From Leucogyrophana mollusca (Eukaryota > Basidiomycota > Agaricomycetes > Boletales), in assembly GCA_021014945.1 (NCBI GenBank), contig MU266424.1, forward strand, positions 32,812 through 96,811: a stretch of 64,000 nt of DNA, in the 5' to 3' direction. The notes under the pieces were generated by a model. That model was not told the origin of the DNA, ran no database searches, and saw only the letters and a program-made list of their open reading frames with translations. Shown here piece by piece: positions 47,657 through 59,773 of this stretch. The number at the start of each line of letters is the position of its first letter. The first letter of the stretch is position 1. A program made the position numbers and the translations under genes.

Positions 47657-48373
47657 TCAAGCATTCGACAAAAGTATAATGGCACCTCCGCCGAGGACAA
47701 CGCCCGTCGCGACAGTCAATACAGTGGCGGGGACACCGAGCGACACACCATAAGGACCATCCCAATTGGAGGGCAACGCAAGAGTGAGATGCGAAGCAGC
47801 GATGGTTAAGTTTGAGGCTGCGCATGCCGTGCCATAGGCTGTGCATGGGAGTGGTAGGTACGAAGGAAGGTGTGAGAGGCGATTAGACGGCTCACCTGTC
47901 AAAGCGGTCGCGGAACCCGCTCTGGGATCAGAGCTCACTGCGAACTTGGTGACAAGGTCATCAAACATGCATTGTTGGCAGCTGGTGATCGCGGTGACGG
48001 TTGGGATGGAGCAAAGGCAGCTGTCGGTTTCACAGTTCTGTGCAAAAATGAATATCAATGGGTGTGGTTTATCAGAGGGCCACATACGTTGATAGCAGTG
48101 GTCGCATTATTGCACTGGCTCTGACACTGTTGTGCGCGTTAGCATTATTCGGATGGCTGAGACTTGACCTACGTCGTTTAAGAGATAAGTGTCGGTGACA
48201 TTGAGGAATTGATTTGCAGGGATGGACAAGCTACCGACATCAATGGTCAATGATAAAGCTGGATAACATGCAAACGTAAGAGATCTCGTGGCAGTCAACT
48301 CAGAGCAAATCAGTTTGGACACACCTTGGCCAGCAAGCGACACGAGAGCAGCAATGGAGATGAAGGAGCGCAT
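47657..48373 (-). CDS. Small secreted cysteine-rich protein with probable GPI anchor
   Basis: Four exons on the complement, 48173-48373, 48088-48126, 47896-48037 and 47657-47838, give 187 aa. Residues 1-19 (MRSFISIAALVSLAGQGVS) form a signal peptide. The mature part has a cysteine cluster CQSQC, NCETDSCLC, SCQQCMF, reminiscent of CFEM-like or other GPI-anchored cell-wall proteins of Basidiomycota, though the spacing does not strictly fit CFEM. Candidate N-glycosylation sites are FLNVTD, CNNATT and SNLTI. The C-terminus is a ~22-residue hydrophobic tail (VPATVLTVATGVVLGGGAII) after small residues, as expected for GPI attachment. Function unknown; likely a cell-surface protein. Head-to-head with the SAP gene, 283 bases apart. 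Confidence 0.78.
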
Positions 48374-48656
48374 AGCAAAGCAATGAAAATAAAGCCTTCC
48401 AGAGGACTTTGAGGAGAATAAAAAAGATGTGAGAGTGAGAAAGGCGACTATGGATACAGGCTGAGATTGTTATACTTGGGCTGGCAGTGTCTATTCTTGA
48501 CTTTTGTGATGGGTATCAATAAGAGTCAGGACTCCAAGGTACACCATCTGGTACCCTGTTCCTAGAGTGCCCGGGGTCCTTCCATCGCGGTTCACGTGCA
48601 AGTCTGTTTACGCGGATTGTTGATTGACCAGTGACCACGAACATCATAACCCACAA

Positions 48657-50048
48657 ATGGCTCCCGTAACATTTACCGGAACGCTGCGGTCAAAGAGGAG
48701 AGCGGAGCTGCTGGAAATAGCCAAGGCTCTTCAAATCAACGAGTCTGGCACAAAGGAAGATCTCCAGACCAGAATCAAGAAACACCTCGACGCTAACCAG
48801 ACTGATCTCGAGGACGAACCCGCATTCGCGGGGCTCTTTGCAAAGATGAAGAAGAGCAGCGCGCAGTCTCAACCGCAACCTGCAGTCAGGTAAGATTTCT
48901 TCACCTGAACACCCCAGATAACAATATCTTATCGCTGGCACAGACGCTTCGTGCCACCTGCAGGAACCGAGACTGTAGAGGAGACTGCACCCGTAAACAC
49001 AGCTGGCAGCAGCCCCGTGAAAAACACACGCTCTAGCCGTCGCATCACACTCTTGGATCCTGTCGGGCCCATACGTCAAGGCACCCCTGTCTCTGACTTG
49101 CGTGATGTCTCCATAATGCTAAAAAATCCGCCAATCTCTCCGGAGGGGGACGAGGAGGCAGCCGGCATCCAGAGTTCTTCTATCCTTCGGAAACAGGAGC
49201 TTGCACATAGCCCTGCCAAAACAGGGTCCACACCGCGAAGCCCGCTCAAAGTGACACTCAAGCCTGCCATAGACGTCTCGAACATCTTCAGGGGCCAATC
49301 AGACACTGCCGTCCGTCAAGCTACCGAGAGTTTACTCGATGTCCGAACTGTAGGTCTTCACTGCCCGTGAAGCACTGTGCGCTACTTATCACCTCACTCG
49401 CCGTAGTTTCTATCAAGCTCATTGAACATTTGGTCGTTAACCGCTGTATTGGAGCTATCGTACATCATATACGCCGTTACACCCTGGAAATATGCCGAAG
49501 TATGCATTGCCCCCCGTTTCTTTGCCGCATCTCTAATATCAGGGCCGAAATAGATTCCACTTTCACCCACTCAAAGTACAGGGTATTTCGTACCCTATCC
49601 ACCATTATCAGCGTTCCAGAACCCCGCAATCTGGAGTGTAATCTTCAATTGGTCAATACCTACGTTGGTCATACCCGCCTTATTCGGAGTCGTCCTATCT
49701 TTCCACCCGGCCAACATGACCTCGGCGCGTGCAGGCAGACCAACGTCCCCTCCGCTTGTACCATTCGATCCGCTTACTGCATCTATCATCCGTCTCGCCG
49801 CGCAGTTTATATACTCGTTCGATTCGCCGGGCACCGATAGTATTGATGTAGTCGGGCAGAGATGGCGCATTGTAAACGCCGCTGTTGGTGTCGCGTTTGC
49901 ATTCGTGGAGGCTATTTTTGGCGCCCCTGGTGCGTTTGCAAACGCCAATACATCTACCAGTTCGAATGCTGCAGGGGTCCAACAACCTGATCACCCCGCA
50001 CGATCACTGACGGCGGAAGACACAGTCGTCGCTATCAGAGATGCATAA
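48657..50048 (+). CDS. SAP-domain protein with C-terminal membrane helices
   Basis: Four exons, 48657-48889, 48944-49349, 49407-49499 and 49554-50048, give 408 aa. Residues ~9-45 ([17 protein letters not shown], then [13 protein letters not shown]) form a SAP/helix-extension-helix motif, which usually binds DNA. A Ser/Thr/Pro-rich linker (residues ~78-210) follows, then hydrophobic segments [34 protein letters not shown] and [22 protein letters not shown]-binding head tethered to a membrane recalls inner nuclear membrane proteins of the Heh/Src1 type, but the helix layout is different and I saw no MAN1 C-terminal domain. I infer a nuclear-envelope protein; the family is not firmly recognised. 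Confidence 0.72.
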
Positions 50049-50568
50049 GTTCACCGAGCTTGATGCTGCGCTTACGACTCATTTTACCTTTTATTACGCC
50101 CCTTCTGTTCTACTAGTACTACGGTTGTCGTTCTCGCTATCGCGCATATTTATCGATCAACTATTGACGTTACTTGTGTTGCGCCCGCCCCGGAGGATTG
50201 TGGAGCTGTGGATATGACGGGATGATTTGTGCCTTTGATCTATACGCTAGCTAGTAGCTACCTCTATTTTCATGTAAATAGTTAACGCGTGTACTTATGA
50301 CCGCCTTCAAGCATCATTTCTTTGTTCAACGAATTAATTCCAGCCAGAGCCAGCACTTTCACGCTGATGAGCTCAGGTTGAGACGATAGCAAGAAGGGCT
50401 TTGCTCAAAGACATGCTGCTAGAACGTACAATGCAATGCACACTGCTTCGTAGGGAGGTATGGTATTAGACAACAGAAAGAAAAAGACGAAAGAAACTTT
50501 CGAGGACAGGATGATATGAGAAGAGAGGAGCACAAGTCAAGATGAGAGAGATATGTAGTGCAATGTAA
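50049..50568. other. Convergent 3' intergenic region
   Basis: These 520 bases separate the stops of the SAP gene (+) and the Def1-like gene (-). Only 3' UTR sequence is expected. No ORF, repeat or RNA gene was seen. Confidence 0.6.
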
Positions 50569-53500
50569 TTACTGCCAATAGCCTTGCTGTTGCCTTGGCT
50601 GATACGGGTAGAAGTTGCCGTCAGAGTTGCCCTGTGGGTACTGCGGACCCTGGTTTTGGTTCTGATGTTGCTGAGTCTGCTGGCCTTGAGGTCCAGCAGT
50701 AGCGCTCGAGCCAAAGCGGTTCCCGCCATAAAAGCCGCCTTGCTGCTGGACGCCTCCACGAGTTGGTTGGGGCTGACCAACACCTCCTTGGTTGACACCA
50801 ACGCCAACACCAGCACCAGTGTCTTTTACGCCGACGTTCTGCGAGTAGGGTTTGTATGCCGTCTCAGGGGAAGCACCGCCTGTGCGTTGGCCGAGAGGAG
50901 GGCCAGATGCCGCATTGCTACCTTGTCCAAGCCCCATAAAGCTCTGGATACCCTGGCCGCCGTACAACTGTTGGTGTTTCGTGTACTCGCTGGACGGGAG
51001 ATTGTTCACGCTCGGGCTATGATTATGTTGCTGAGCGTGATGCTGGTAGCTGATATCGTCATAGGCTGAGGAGGGGTGCTGCTGGCCGTACAGCCCACGG
51101 CCATAGTGGTCAGACTGGGCCTGGACAGACGATGGGCCTTGTTTCGCGCCTGGCGACGGGGCTGCACCCTGCGCGGGTGGTCCGGGCTGGAACATGGTCG
51201 GGTATTTGACAAAGGGCTGGGGCACGCTGTAGGCGGAGTTATACGGGGTACCATAGTATTGATTTTGGGGGTAGGGGTAGTAGTATGGCATGGGGGGAGG
51301 GTAGCTCTGCTGGGGACCTTGCCCGCCGGAAGGTTGGGGCTGCGCACTACCTTGAGGAGGGGGGAGTTGAGAAGACTGGGAATTAGATTGGGGAAGAACA
51401 GCGCTCCCGGGTAGCTGCTGCGAAGCAGGGAGACCCTTTACTTCATCGTGGCCTAAAACATTGCGACTTCCGCCGAAACCAGGAGATTGTGCGTACGACT
51501 CGTAGAACCCCTGCTGGAAAAAATCAATTGTCTCGCAGGATGGAGGCGGAGTACGCTACGTACCCTCTGATTATCACCATACCCGTAGTCGCCGCCGCCG
51601 AAACCGGCGAGGTGGGATGCTTGATTTTGGTGCTGCTGCTGTCCAATCTGTCCGAAGGCGGTGTAATCTTGTCCTTGACCAGCAGGTGGCGTTGGAGTGT
51701 GGAAATAAGGAGTCGACTCCGGCTGTCTGAAGTATGACGAATGTGCGGTGGCCGCCTGAGGCTGGGATGGTTGTGAGACGTGCTGAGGTGTCTGCTGCGA
51801 GGGGCTCTGAGTAGCATCGAGATGGGTAGGTAAACCGTGGTGCGCGTATTGGTGGTGCGAAGGTACCTGATGATGCTGGCTGAGAGGTTGTTGAGGTTGC
51901 TGGTGTGCGAGAGAAGGCGGGTGTATCCCCTGCTGTTGTGCAAACTGAGCCAGAGGAGAGTTGTTCATTGCCGGCTGGCTCGACGACGACGTTATTGATG
52001 CGTGCGACATAGCCGAGGGAAGGGCGTGCTGCGACTGAACGACGGGCTGAGCGGGGGGTTGATATTGGGGCTGCGAAGGGGTGGGTTGTGAGAACTGGTT
52101 CGTCGCGGAGGGCAGTGAGGGCTGTGATGGTGATGTTGTCACAGGACTATCCTGGGGCTGGGTTTGTGGAGGAGGCAGAGGCTGGGAAGACTGTTGAGGC
52201 GATTGTTTGGCCTTTGCTGGTGCTACCTCGACTGGCGGCTCAGTCCTGCAAGCATGGATCAGCGGAATTAACTGATGACATCGATTGAGAGCCCTTACGA
52301 AGGTGCATCGACGATATCGCCGCCGAGACTCAAACTACCGAATTGCATACCAACTTTTTCCAATCCTGCGGAGAAATTCGAGCTGGGCATAACAACGGCT
52401 TGGTCGATTGCCTTATATTTGGCGGCACTGCGATGCGATGTCACAGCAGGACGTGTTGGCGCTGGCGCTGGCGATTTTGAAGGTGCGACTTCTGGCGTCT
52501 CTGCAGGGGGTTGGCTGGGGACTTGAGGAGACAACGAAACTGGAACGCTCTCAGGAAGTTCTTCGACAATCGGCACTACCTCCTCTATTACTACTTCTTG
52601 TTGTACCTCCACAGGTGCTGCCCACACTTCCTCAGTAGTAGCCTTCGCTTGTGGCTCGTCATCCCATGTCGGAGGCTGGACAGTAGTAGGCTCTTCCCAG
52701 CCTTCACTGGGGGTTTCAGCTTCGCCATTCAATACAGGAGGGACAGGGTCTGCAGGTTCTGGAGCAGGGGGTGGAGGTGGAGCAGGGATTGCGGCGGCTG
52801 GTGGAGGCGCAGCAACGGGTTTCTCTTGCGGCCTAGCGTATGTACGTCAGCATTGCAGAAAGTTGATAACGAAAATTTGATCTCACTTGGCAATCTGGGC
52901 CCAAGACAACTTCGAAGTTGCTGGAAGCTTCGTCGCTTTGGATGGAGCTGATATCGGAGGCTGAGCTGGAGGTGAAGTTGCATTCTCACTACTCCAGCCC
53001 GTCGCTCCACCAGAGCCCCAGGTAGACGAGGCAGCCACAGACGATTCGGGTGGGACAGGCTCCGAACCCCAGCCTGTGGTCTGTGGCGGTGCATCCTCTC
53101 CCTTCCCCCACGCGTCGCTGGAGCTTGCTTTGTTGCCAGGCGCGGCTTCAGTAAGGTCCTCCACCGGGGTCGCAGCGTCAATGGGTGTCGCCTCTTGCGC
53201 AGGTGCCGAGGCTTTAGCAGCAGGAGGAGCACGCGAAGTATGTCCATTTGCTGCACCTCGTGCGGCGCCGCGCCCCCGGGTCGTAGCACCACCCCTGCCT
53301 GGGCCACCTCTACCACCGCGTCCGCCTCGGCCACCACGAGCATCACTGCGATCCCGACTAATGCTGCTATCCCTAGTGTGAGTTTGGGAGCCACTTGGAA
53401 GCTTTTTGTCCTTTTTTCGCGATATAGAACCCCACTGCTCGGCGTGACCTTGGCAATAATTCTTGTTACGGCTTTTGAGGTAATGAACAAAGGACTCACC

Positions 53501-53731
53501 CTCGCTGATACGGACAGCTGCAAGTTCTACATCCCCGCCGACTTCGGCAAGAAGCGACTGAAGGTCTAGAGGCAAAAAATGAGACTTTACCTGAGTTACG
53601 CTATGAAAGGATGTACCTTCATTTGACCACGCAGGATAGATTTCTTGCAGTTGTTGAGCCTGCGCGCGATATTTGTTATCCACAGGCTCTGAGGACGTTT
53701 GGTTTCGGAAGGTAGCAGATTTATAGGACAT
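50569..53731 (-). CDS. DEF1: Def1-like CUE-domain protein with Gln-rich tail
   Basis: Yeast Def1 recruits Elongin-Cullin ligase to stalled RNA polymerase II for degradation. Start ATG at 53731: MSYKSATFRNQTSS. The CUE-like domain is split by introns: QLQEIYPAWSNEG, then LQSLLAEVGGDVELAAVRIS, then HAEQWGSISRKKDKK, which is the Def1 arrangement. An RGG-rich patch (GRGGRGGRGGPGRGG, about 53290-53340) comes next, then Ala/Pro/Trp-rich sequence, the conserved KLSWAQIAK, and a long Pro/Gln/Ser/His-rich tail with Tyr-Gln repeats ending QQGYWQ at 50569. The Gln-rich tail in yeast Def1 controls its processing and nuclear entry. About five introns are inferred. It is head-to-head with the phosphatase. 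Confidence 0.82.
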
Positions 53732-54091
53732 TGTGGAGAGGACACGACTGGCAAGACGCAGTAGGGAGGAGGAGAAGAGAAAGTTACAGCTGACTTTGAA
53801 ATAAAACACGCCAATTTGGTGAAAATACGTCTGTATACCGGTGTGGGAATGACATAACGACTAATTTTCCGGCGAGTTTAACTACAATCGGAGGGCAACC
53901 GGCCGGGTAAACGGCACCGATAGCAGCCCCCAAAGGCAAGCTGGTACTAAGGGAGCAGGGAAACGAACTTTGTAGTAATACATACGCCAGCTGTGAGCGT
54001 ATGCCTCTGCTACTTATAGTTTCTACCAGGCTGACAGATATTCTCTTGGGCAGTTTTATCTTCCGAGTTCGCAGGAATCCCCTCTGTTGCG
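53732..54091. promoter_or_regulatory. Divergent promoter, Def1-like / phosphatase
   Basis: The 360 bases between the two start codons are shared promoter sequence. No motif cluster was recognised. Confidence 0.55.
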
Positions 54092-56444
54092 ATGGCAGGA
54101 AAGCGGTTTCGGCCTCCAAATCTTACCCTGCTACCCGACACGAGGTCACTCGAGTCCAATATCACTCTAGAGTCGCCTTTTAACCTTTACAGCGACGAGG
54201 ATGACGAACTACAGTTATCTTCGCCATCTTCGATCGCTTCAAGCACCTCCCTCGGTATCTCCCCACGCACATCCCGCGATTTCACCAGCGTAGATACCGA
54301 TGATCTCTCCAAGGACTTGGCTGTCCTGGCAAAACTTCGGCAGAGCGTCCAGAAGAACCTGCGACTGCGGCCTATCCGCTCGTTTGGTGCCCTACCCAAG
54401 CCTGGCTCGGCACCCTTGCAGATAATACCCCCTACCTTACCTTCCTGGCGTGAATCGGCCTGCCAGAATCCACCTAGTCCAAGTAGCGCTACCTCCAGTG
54501 TCTATTACACTCCCACAGATATGCGCTCTCCTGCTCACGAATCATACGCTGCCTTAGAGCTTCCACCAACGCCCTTTCTGCCTCCTCCCCATCCCACAAG
54601 CTCATTGGATCCACAGTGCCTGTGCAACCGACTTTCCGCAAGCAACCGTCCACTACTGCTTGATAGACGTCCACTGGCATCATACGAAGCGTGTCACCTC
54701 AGAGACAGCATAAATATTGCAATACCCTCACTTATTCTGAAGCGTTGTCGGAAGCCTGGTGGTGGATTCCAGAGTTTCGATGCTTTGCGCCAGTTTATTA
54801 CGTCGGAGAAAGGGAAACATCAGTGGGACGACATCACTGCGCCGGGGGGTTGCTGGGACGGGGATGTGGTGGTAATACATGGAGAGGAGACAGACGAGCC
54901 CGACAAAGGCAACGCACAAGTCACTGCGTGGGCTCTGCTACCTGTCCTCTCGTCTCTGCTCGGTAATGATCGCGTATTTTACCTCCAAGGAGGAATGCCA
55001 AGCGCACAGCAACACACCAAATTACGCAAACATATCATCCAGAAGACTGAGCAGGGTGGGAGCTTCGAAGGGACCACGCAGAAAAAAAAAGGTCGAGGTC
55101 TATTTCAACTCAACACACAAGTCGCTTCAGGGTCGAACCTTGCAGAAATCGAGCAGCCCGAGCGTTCGCCTCTACCTATGATGCCGTCTGCCATGTCACA
55201 ACACCCAGACACCACCGACAGTTCTCCACCTCCCTCCCAGCTAGCATTCCGCCGTCCGCACCCTCCCCGCCGTCCCAGTGCACCGAACCTCAGTCGGTTA
55301 AATACGTCATCCGCCGAGCCTCATTCTCTGCCACGGCTGACGATACGCACCGTCCCCACAAGATCCGCCACCATGCCCTCCACCCCTCTGCAGTCCGCCC
55401 CTACGCTCTTCATCTCATCGCCACATTCACCTTCCCGTTTAACCCTCCTACATTCGAATCACACTCCACCCGCATCCGCTACTCATTGGACTACTAGTCC
55501 AAGTGAGCTCTACCCCACTTCTCCCATTTCTGACCAGCCTACCACACCTCACACCCCAATGCCTCCCCGCTCCCCTGCCAGCACCGCACGCCCCGACGGA
55601 GACCAACCAACAACGGACTCGGAGACGTTCCCCGTCTTCACGGTGTCCATGATATTACCAAATTTCCTATACCTTGGGCCTGAGCTCACCCTACCTGAGC
55701 ATGTCGAAGAGCTCAAGTCGCTCGGTATTAAGCGCATTTTGAACATTGCGGCCGAGTGCGATGATGACCACGGCCTGCATCTGCGCGATGTTTTCGAACG
55801 TTACGTACACATACCAATGCGCGACACTGTCGAAGAAGATCGGATTACGCGCGGGCTGAAGGAGGCCTGCGATGTGTTAGGTGCGTGAATTTCTTTTCCG
55901 CGAATTCCTATTCGCCTTACCCATATGCCGATTCATAGACGACGCGAGCCTATATGGTGCAAGCACCTATGTTCACTGTAAGGCAGGCAAATCACGATCT
56001 GTCACGGCAGTCATGGCCTACCTCATCCACGCAAACCACTGGACGCTCTCCCGCGCATATGCTTTCGTGCTCGAGCGGCGCAAAGGCATTTCTCCAAACA
56101 TTGGGTTCGTCTCGGAGCTCATGACATTTGAGGAGCAGGAGCTCGGCGGAAAGTCAGTTGGGGTTGTGCAAGTACAGGGTGGCGAAGCGGAAACGGAGGG
56201 GTACGCATATGCGGCGGGAAGCCGAAGAACGGGGCACGTGAGGGAGAGTTTGCCACCAATGTATGTGATTCCCGACTATGCGGCAGATGGGCCACCGGGA
56301 GGAGACGTGGGGCAGGAGATGGAAGTGAAAGACTCGTCAGGGCGGTACCGACATGTGAGGAGGGCACCTGTAGATGAAACGACGTTACAGCCGATGCGAA
56401 GGGTCAGCAAAGCTGGGTTGGAGAGTGCGGCTGCAACCTCATGA
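54092..56444 (+). CDS. Rhodanese plus dual-specificity (MAP kinase) phosphatase
   Basis: Dual-specificity phosphatases of this layout inactivate MAP kinases. Two exons, 54092-55880 and 55939-56444, give 764 aa. A Ser/Pro-rich N-terminus is followed by a rhodanese-like domain (about residues 180-310: LLLDRRPLASYEACHLRDSI, GDVVVIHGEET, VFYLQGGM); its active-site loop has no Cys, as in MKP docking domains. A disordered Ser/Pro linker of roughly 180 residues leads to the catalytic domain (about residues 515-680): LPNFLYLGPELTLPEH, ILNIAAECDDDHGL, YVHIPMRDTVEED and the HCX5R loop VHCKAGKSRS. All catalytic residues are present (general-acid Asp in MRDT). The domain pair resembles mammalian MKPs and yeast Msg5; the substrate is not deducible. 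Confidence 0.87.
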
Positions 56445-56904
56445 GGGATTTTGGAAGGGTTAAGATATACATTTATGGCAAACCGTTTCCGGAGCTTCGT
56501 ACATTTTTCCTCTAAGATAATTACCATCTTGACGCCCAAGAGTTGCCCGCGCATTAGGCACGAAGTACTATCGTTGCGAGGTGGACAACCCCTACACTTT
56601 CATCGCTTCATGATGGCGTCTTCTACTGCATCTTTGTGAGCGTTTACGAGCACTATGATCGTTCTCCAGATCCAACAAGTCAGGCGACTCCAGTGGGTGA
56701 GGAGGTTTCCTACCGCTCCGCCATCATGCTTTCCGCGAGGAATCAGCGCTTCAGCGATCCTTGTCGTCCACCCTTTCTGTTTTGTGTTCCTACACTGTCC
56801 CCCCACTGATGATGGAATAGGACCCACGACGGCAATATGAAATGATTTGTAGGGCAACATAGACTTACATTGTAGTAAGATCGCTCGCAACGTCACCTTG
56901 AATC
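56445..56904. other. Convergent 3' intergenic region
   Basis: These 460 bases lie between the stops of the phosphatase (+) and the amidohydrolase (-). Only weak short frames are present. Read as two 3' UTRs. Confidence 0.55.
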
Positions 56905-59594
56905 TCACAGACTGCCATACACCACCTCCCCATCGACAACTGTTGCCAGAACCTTTGTGCCTAGAATCTCAGCCTGAGGTACAGTCATAATATCGCGGTC
57001 GAGGACCACATAGTCCGCGAATTTGCCTGGGGCGAGAGACCCAAGAGTATCTTCGGTGAAGGAGGCGTAGGCAGCATCGAGAGTCATGCCTTTAAGAGCT
57101 TGAGCACGCGTGAGCCGTTCTGAGGGGTACCTGTTAATTGGATTCAGCTGGAGTGAGGTGAATGACGCTGAGAAAGGGGACAAGAAACGGACCATCCTCC
57201 AGGTCCATGCGGTGACGTCCCGTCGGGGGTCAAGCGCGATACAGCGGCGTAGAATCCGAGGATGGGGTTGATCCCCTCTACGGGAAAGTCGGAGCCGAGG
57301 GGAAGTATGCCCTTGGCTGATCTGTCAAGAGAATGGGCAAGGGAAGAAAGTCGAGAGCAAGATAAGTACGGACTGGAGAAGGGTCTGGTATGCGTAGGCG
57401 CCTTTGATTCGAGCTGGGCCCTGGGAAGAGCGTCAGAGAGGGCCCCTGTAGCCGGTGCGTGCAACAAAATGACACATTACCAGTCGTTCCTCCGCGTAAA
57501 GCATGTCACTCGTCCTATGTAAAGCTGTATCATGAACTCCTTATTGCAACAAGTTCACAAATGAGCTTACGCATGTGTAGGCTGAACGCTTGGAATCACT
57601 GTTGCCAGTACCGCATCAGATCGACTTTCAACTTCCCTGGGATAGGAGACATGACTCACCACCAAGTCGCCCAATGCGCTCTAAATCACTCGGCATCATG
57701 ATCTGTGCGTGTTCGACCCGAGGTCGGCGGTCCATGAGAGTAGTGGCGGACGAGTTGGCGAGGATATCTTCAAAGATATTGAGCACAGCGTTGTTTGCAC
57801 GGTCACCAATGCAGTGGATGTTCTGTTCAATGTCGAGGTTTTTGGGTGATAGCATCACATAAGAGGCAAGGAATGGAACAAGGGATGAGGATACGCACCA
57901 CTTGCCATCCGTCCTCCCAGAATTGTTTCACCAGCTTCGACAACTCCTCTGGAACGAAACGCAATATTCCGCTCGTAGATGGATTGTCTGAGTACTATAC
58001 AATATTTCAGCACATATCGCATGGTACATCACCACGCAGCAAAAAGGTAAGGGACATACTGGCTCTAACATTGCTGCTCCGAATGATCCCAGGGCGCCTA
58101 CCCATCATGGTGAGAATTGGGAGGAGAGACGTGATGAGGCTCGGATGGGACTAGGGGAGACTTACCGTCAGCGACGAGCTTGATGCTACGGATGGTTAAG
58201 CGACCGCCGACGCCATGGTTTATGAGACGGGGAATCTGGTCACCCCAGTAGGAGTCTGATTCGACGTGGCCCATTACATAGAGCCGGAGCTGTGCGGATT
58301 GATTACACTCGGATGCAAACCATGTTAGGCCTATTAGGACTTACAGGTGGCTTTGCGTTCTCTGCGTACCTGTAAGATGGTCAGCCTCGTCAGACTTGCG
58401 AGTAAGGGTAGGAGGATGCACCTACTCCTTGAAACCAGCAATCATTCTTGGTGTGGCCTCTGCGTCGTGAATGGAAGTAAGACCAACAGCGAGCGCGTCC
58501 GTGATCGTGCGGTTGATGTATTCAAGCACTTGTGCTTTGGATGCAGGGGGGGCAGGGATGAGGAGCATTGCATTGTCGATTAGGATTCCTGGAAGGAAGA
58601 TGAGCCGGAGTTTGCAGGTCACGAAAAAAACCAATTACCAGTTGGCTTGCCCTTCTCGTCACGGATGACTGCCCCACCAGACACCTCGCTAGGAAGATTG
58701 CCCATGAGTTGTAAAACGCGATTAGAAACCCAGGATGCGTGACCATCGACACGCTGAAGAGAAATGCGTCGACCGCGGAGGAGTGGCTCTGCGTCGAAGT
58801 CATCCTAACATAATGGCGGGTCAGGGGTCAATAGGCGGAGAGTTGTGAGGACTGCGCACAGCGTGAGGGTAGCGTGTATCTGACCACTGAGTCTGATCCC
58901 ATCCCATGCCCTCGATCCAGCGCGAGGGGTCATTGAGGACATCCGGGTGGCTGAGTACGTATGCTTTTAAGCGCTGCAGGATTTCTGCATGGGGTCAGAT
59001 AGCAGATCGCGTAGTAGCAAGGGGACGGACCGTCGATAGAGCGACATCCGCCTATGTCGAGATTGGTCTTGAACCCATAATGGAAAATGTGGGCATGGGG
59101 GTCTGCAAGAGTGAGGGGGGTGGGTACGGCGGGCGGGGGAGAGCTTACCTGCGAGACCTGGTACGACTGCATTGTCCGCATGTATGGTGCTGACTTTGAG
59201 CGACGGCTTCCATGGTAAGAAGTCGGAAAGCCACAGTGGACCCCAAACTGCAGAACTGTGATGTGCACGCCAGCGAGCCTGTATGTCCGCTGTACATTCG
59301 TCAGAGCCGCGTCTCGTAACATATGGCGAACATACCCAAATCTCCTGTGTCAGCGACAAGAGAGTCCCGCACGAGGATGCATTCGACCTGGGGGCGACTG
59401 GAGTCGACGGTGTATATCTTGCGAGAGGGAGAACAGACAGCATACGAATTAGAAGTCAGTGTGTTGTCGGCTGCCACGAAAAAGACGCCAGCTGCAGCGA
59501 GGGCCGCAAGAAGAGGCCATGTTATGAGCCTGCGCTGAGTCCACGACTGTGATCGTGGTGCTGGGCTTCCTTGTGCAGTTGGTTTCTCTGCCAT
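56905..59594 (-). CDS. Membrane-anchored amidohydrolase (amidohydrolase_3 / YtcJ-like)
   Basis: Metal-dependent hydrolase of the urease-amidohydrolase superfamily; the substrate is unknown. Start ATG at 59594. After a short basic N-terminus, one hydrophobic segment (ITWPLLAALAAAGVFFVAA) predicts a signal anchor. Catalytic-barrel signposts: VVPGLADPHAHIFHYGF with the HAH metal pair, GLTSIHDAEATPRMIAGF, IKLVADGALGS, VNIHCIGDRANNAVLNIFED with conserved His, RVEHAQIMMPSDLERI, ILPLGSDFPVEGINP, and the C-terminal LAPGKFADYVVLDRDI of the amidohydrolase_3 family. About nine introns are implied; several are not fixed to the base. The stop codon is at 56905. Head-to-head with PCT1, only 179 bases apart. 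Confidence 0.83.
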
Positions 59595-59773
59595 AGAACA
59601 AGTAAAGTGCTTGGTTAGTTTATAAGACTACTTGAAGAACCACAAGTCACTACAAGACCAAGGTACTGTTCTTATGCACGTGCGTAATGTGATGCGCTAG
59701 CCGAAAAGCCAGGACCGATCTCTCATTTTTTGACAGACATCACGATAACACCTTTTACTTGCAATCCACCACC

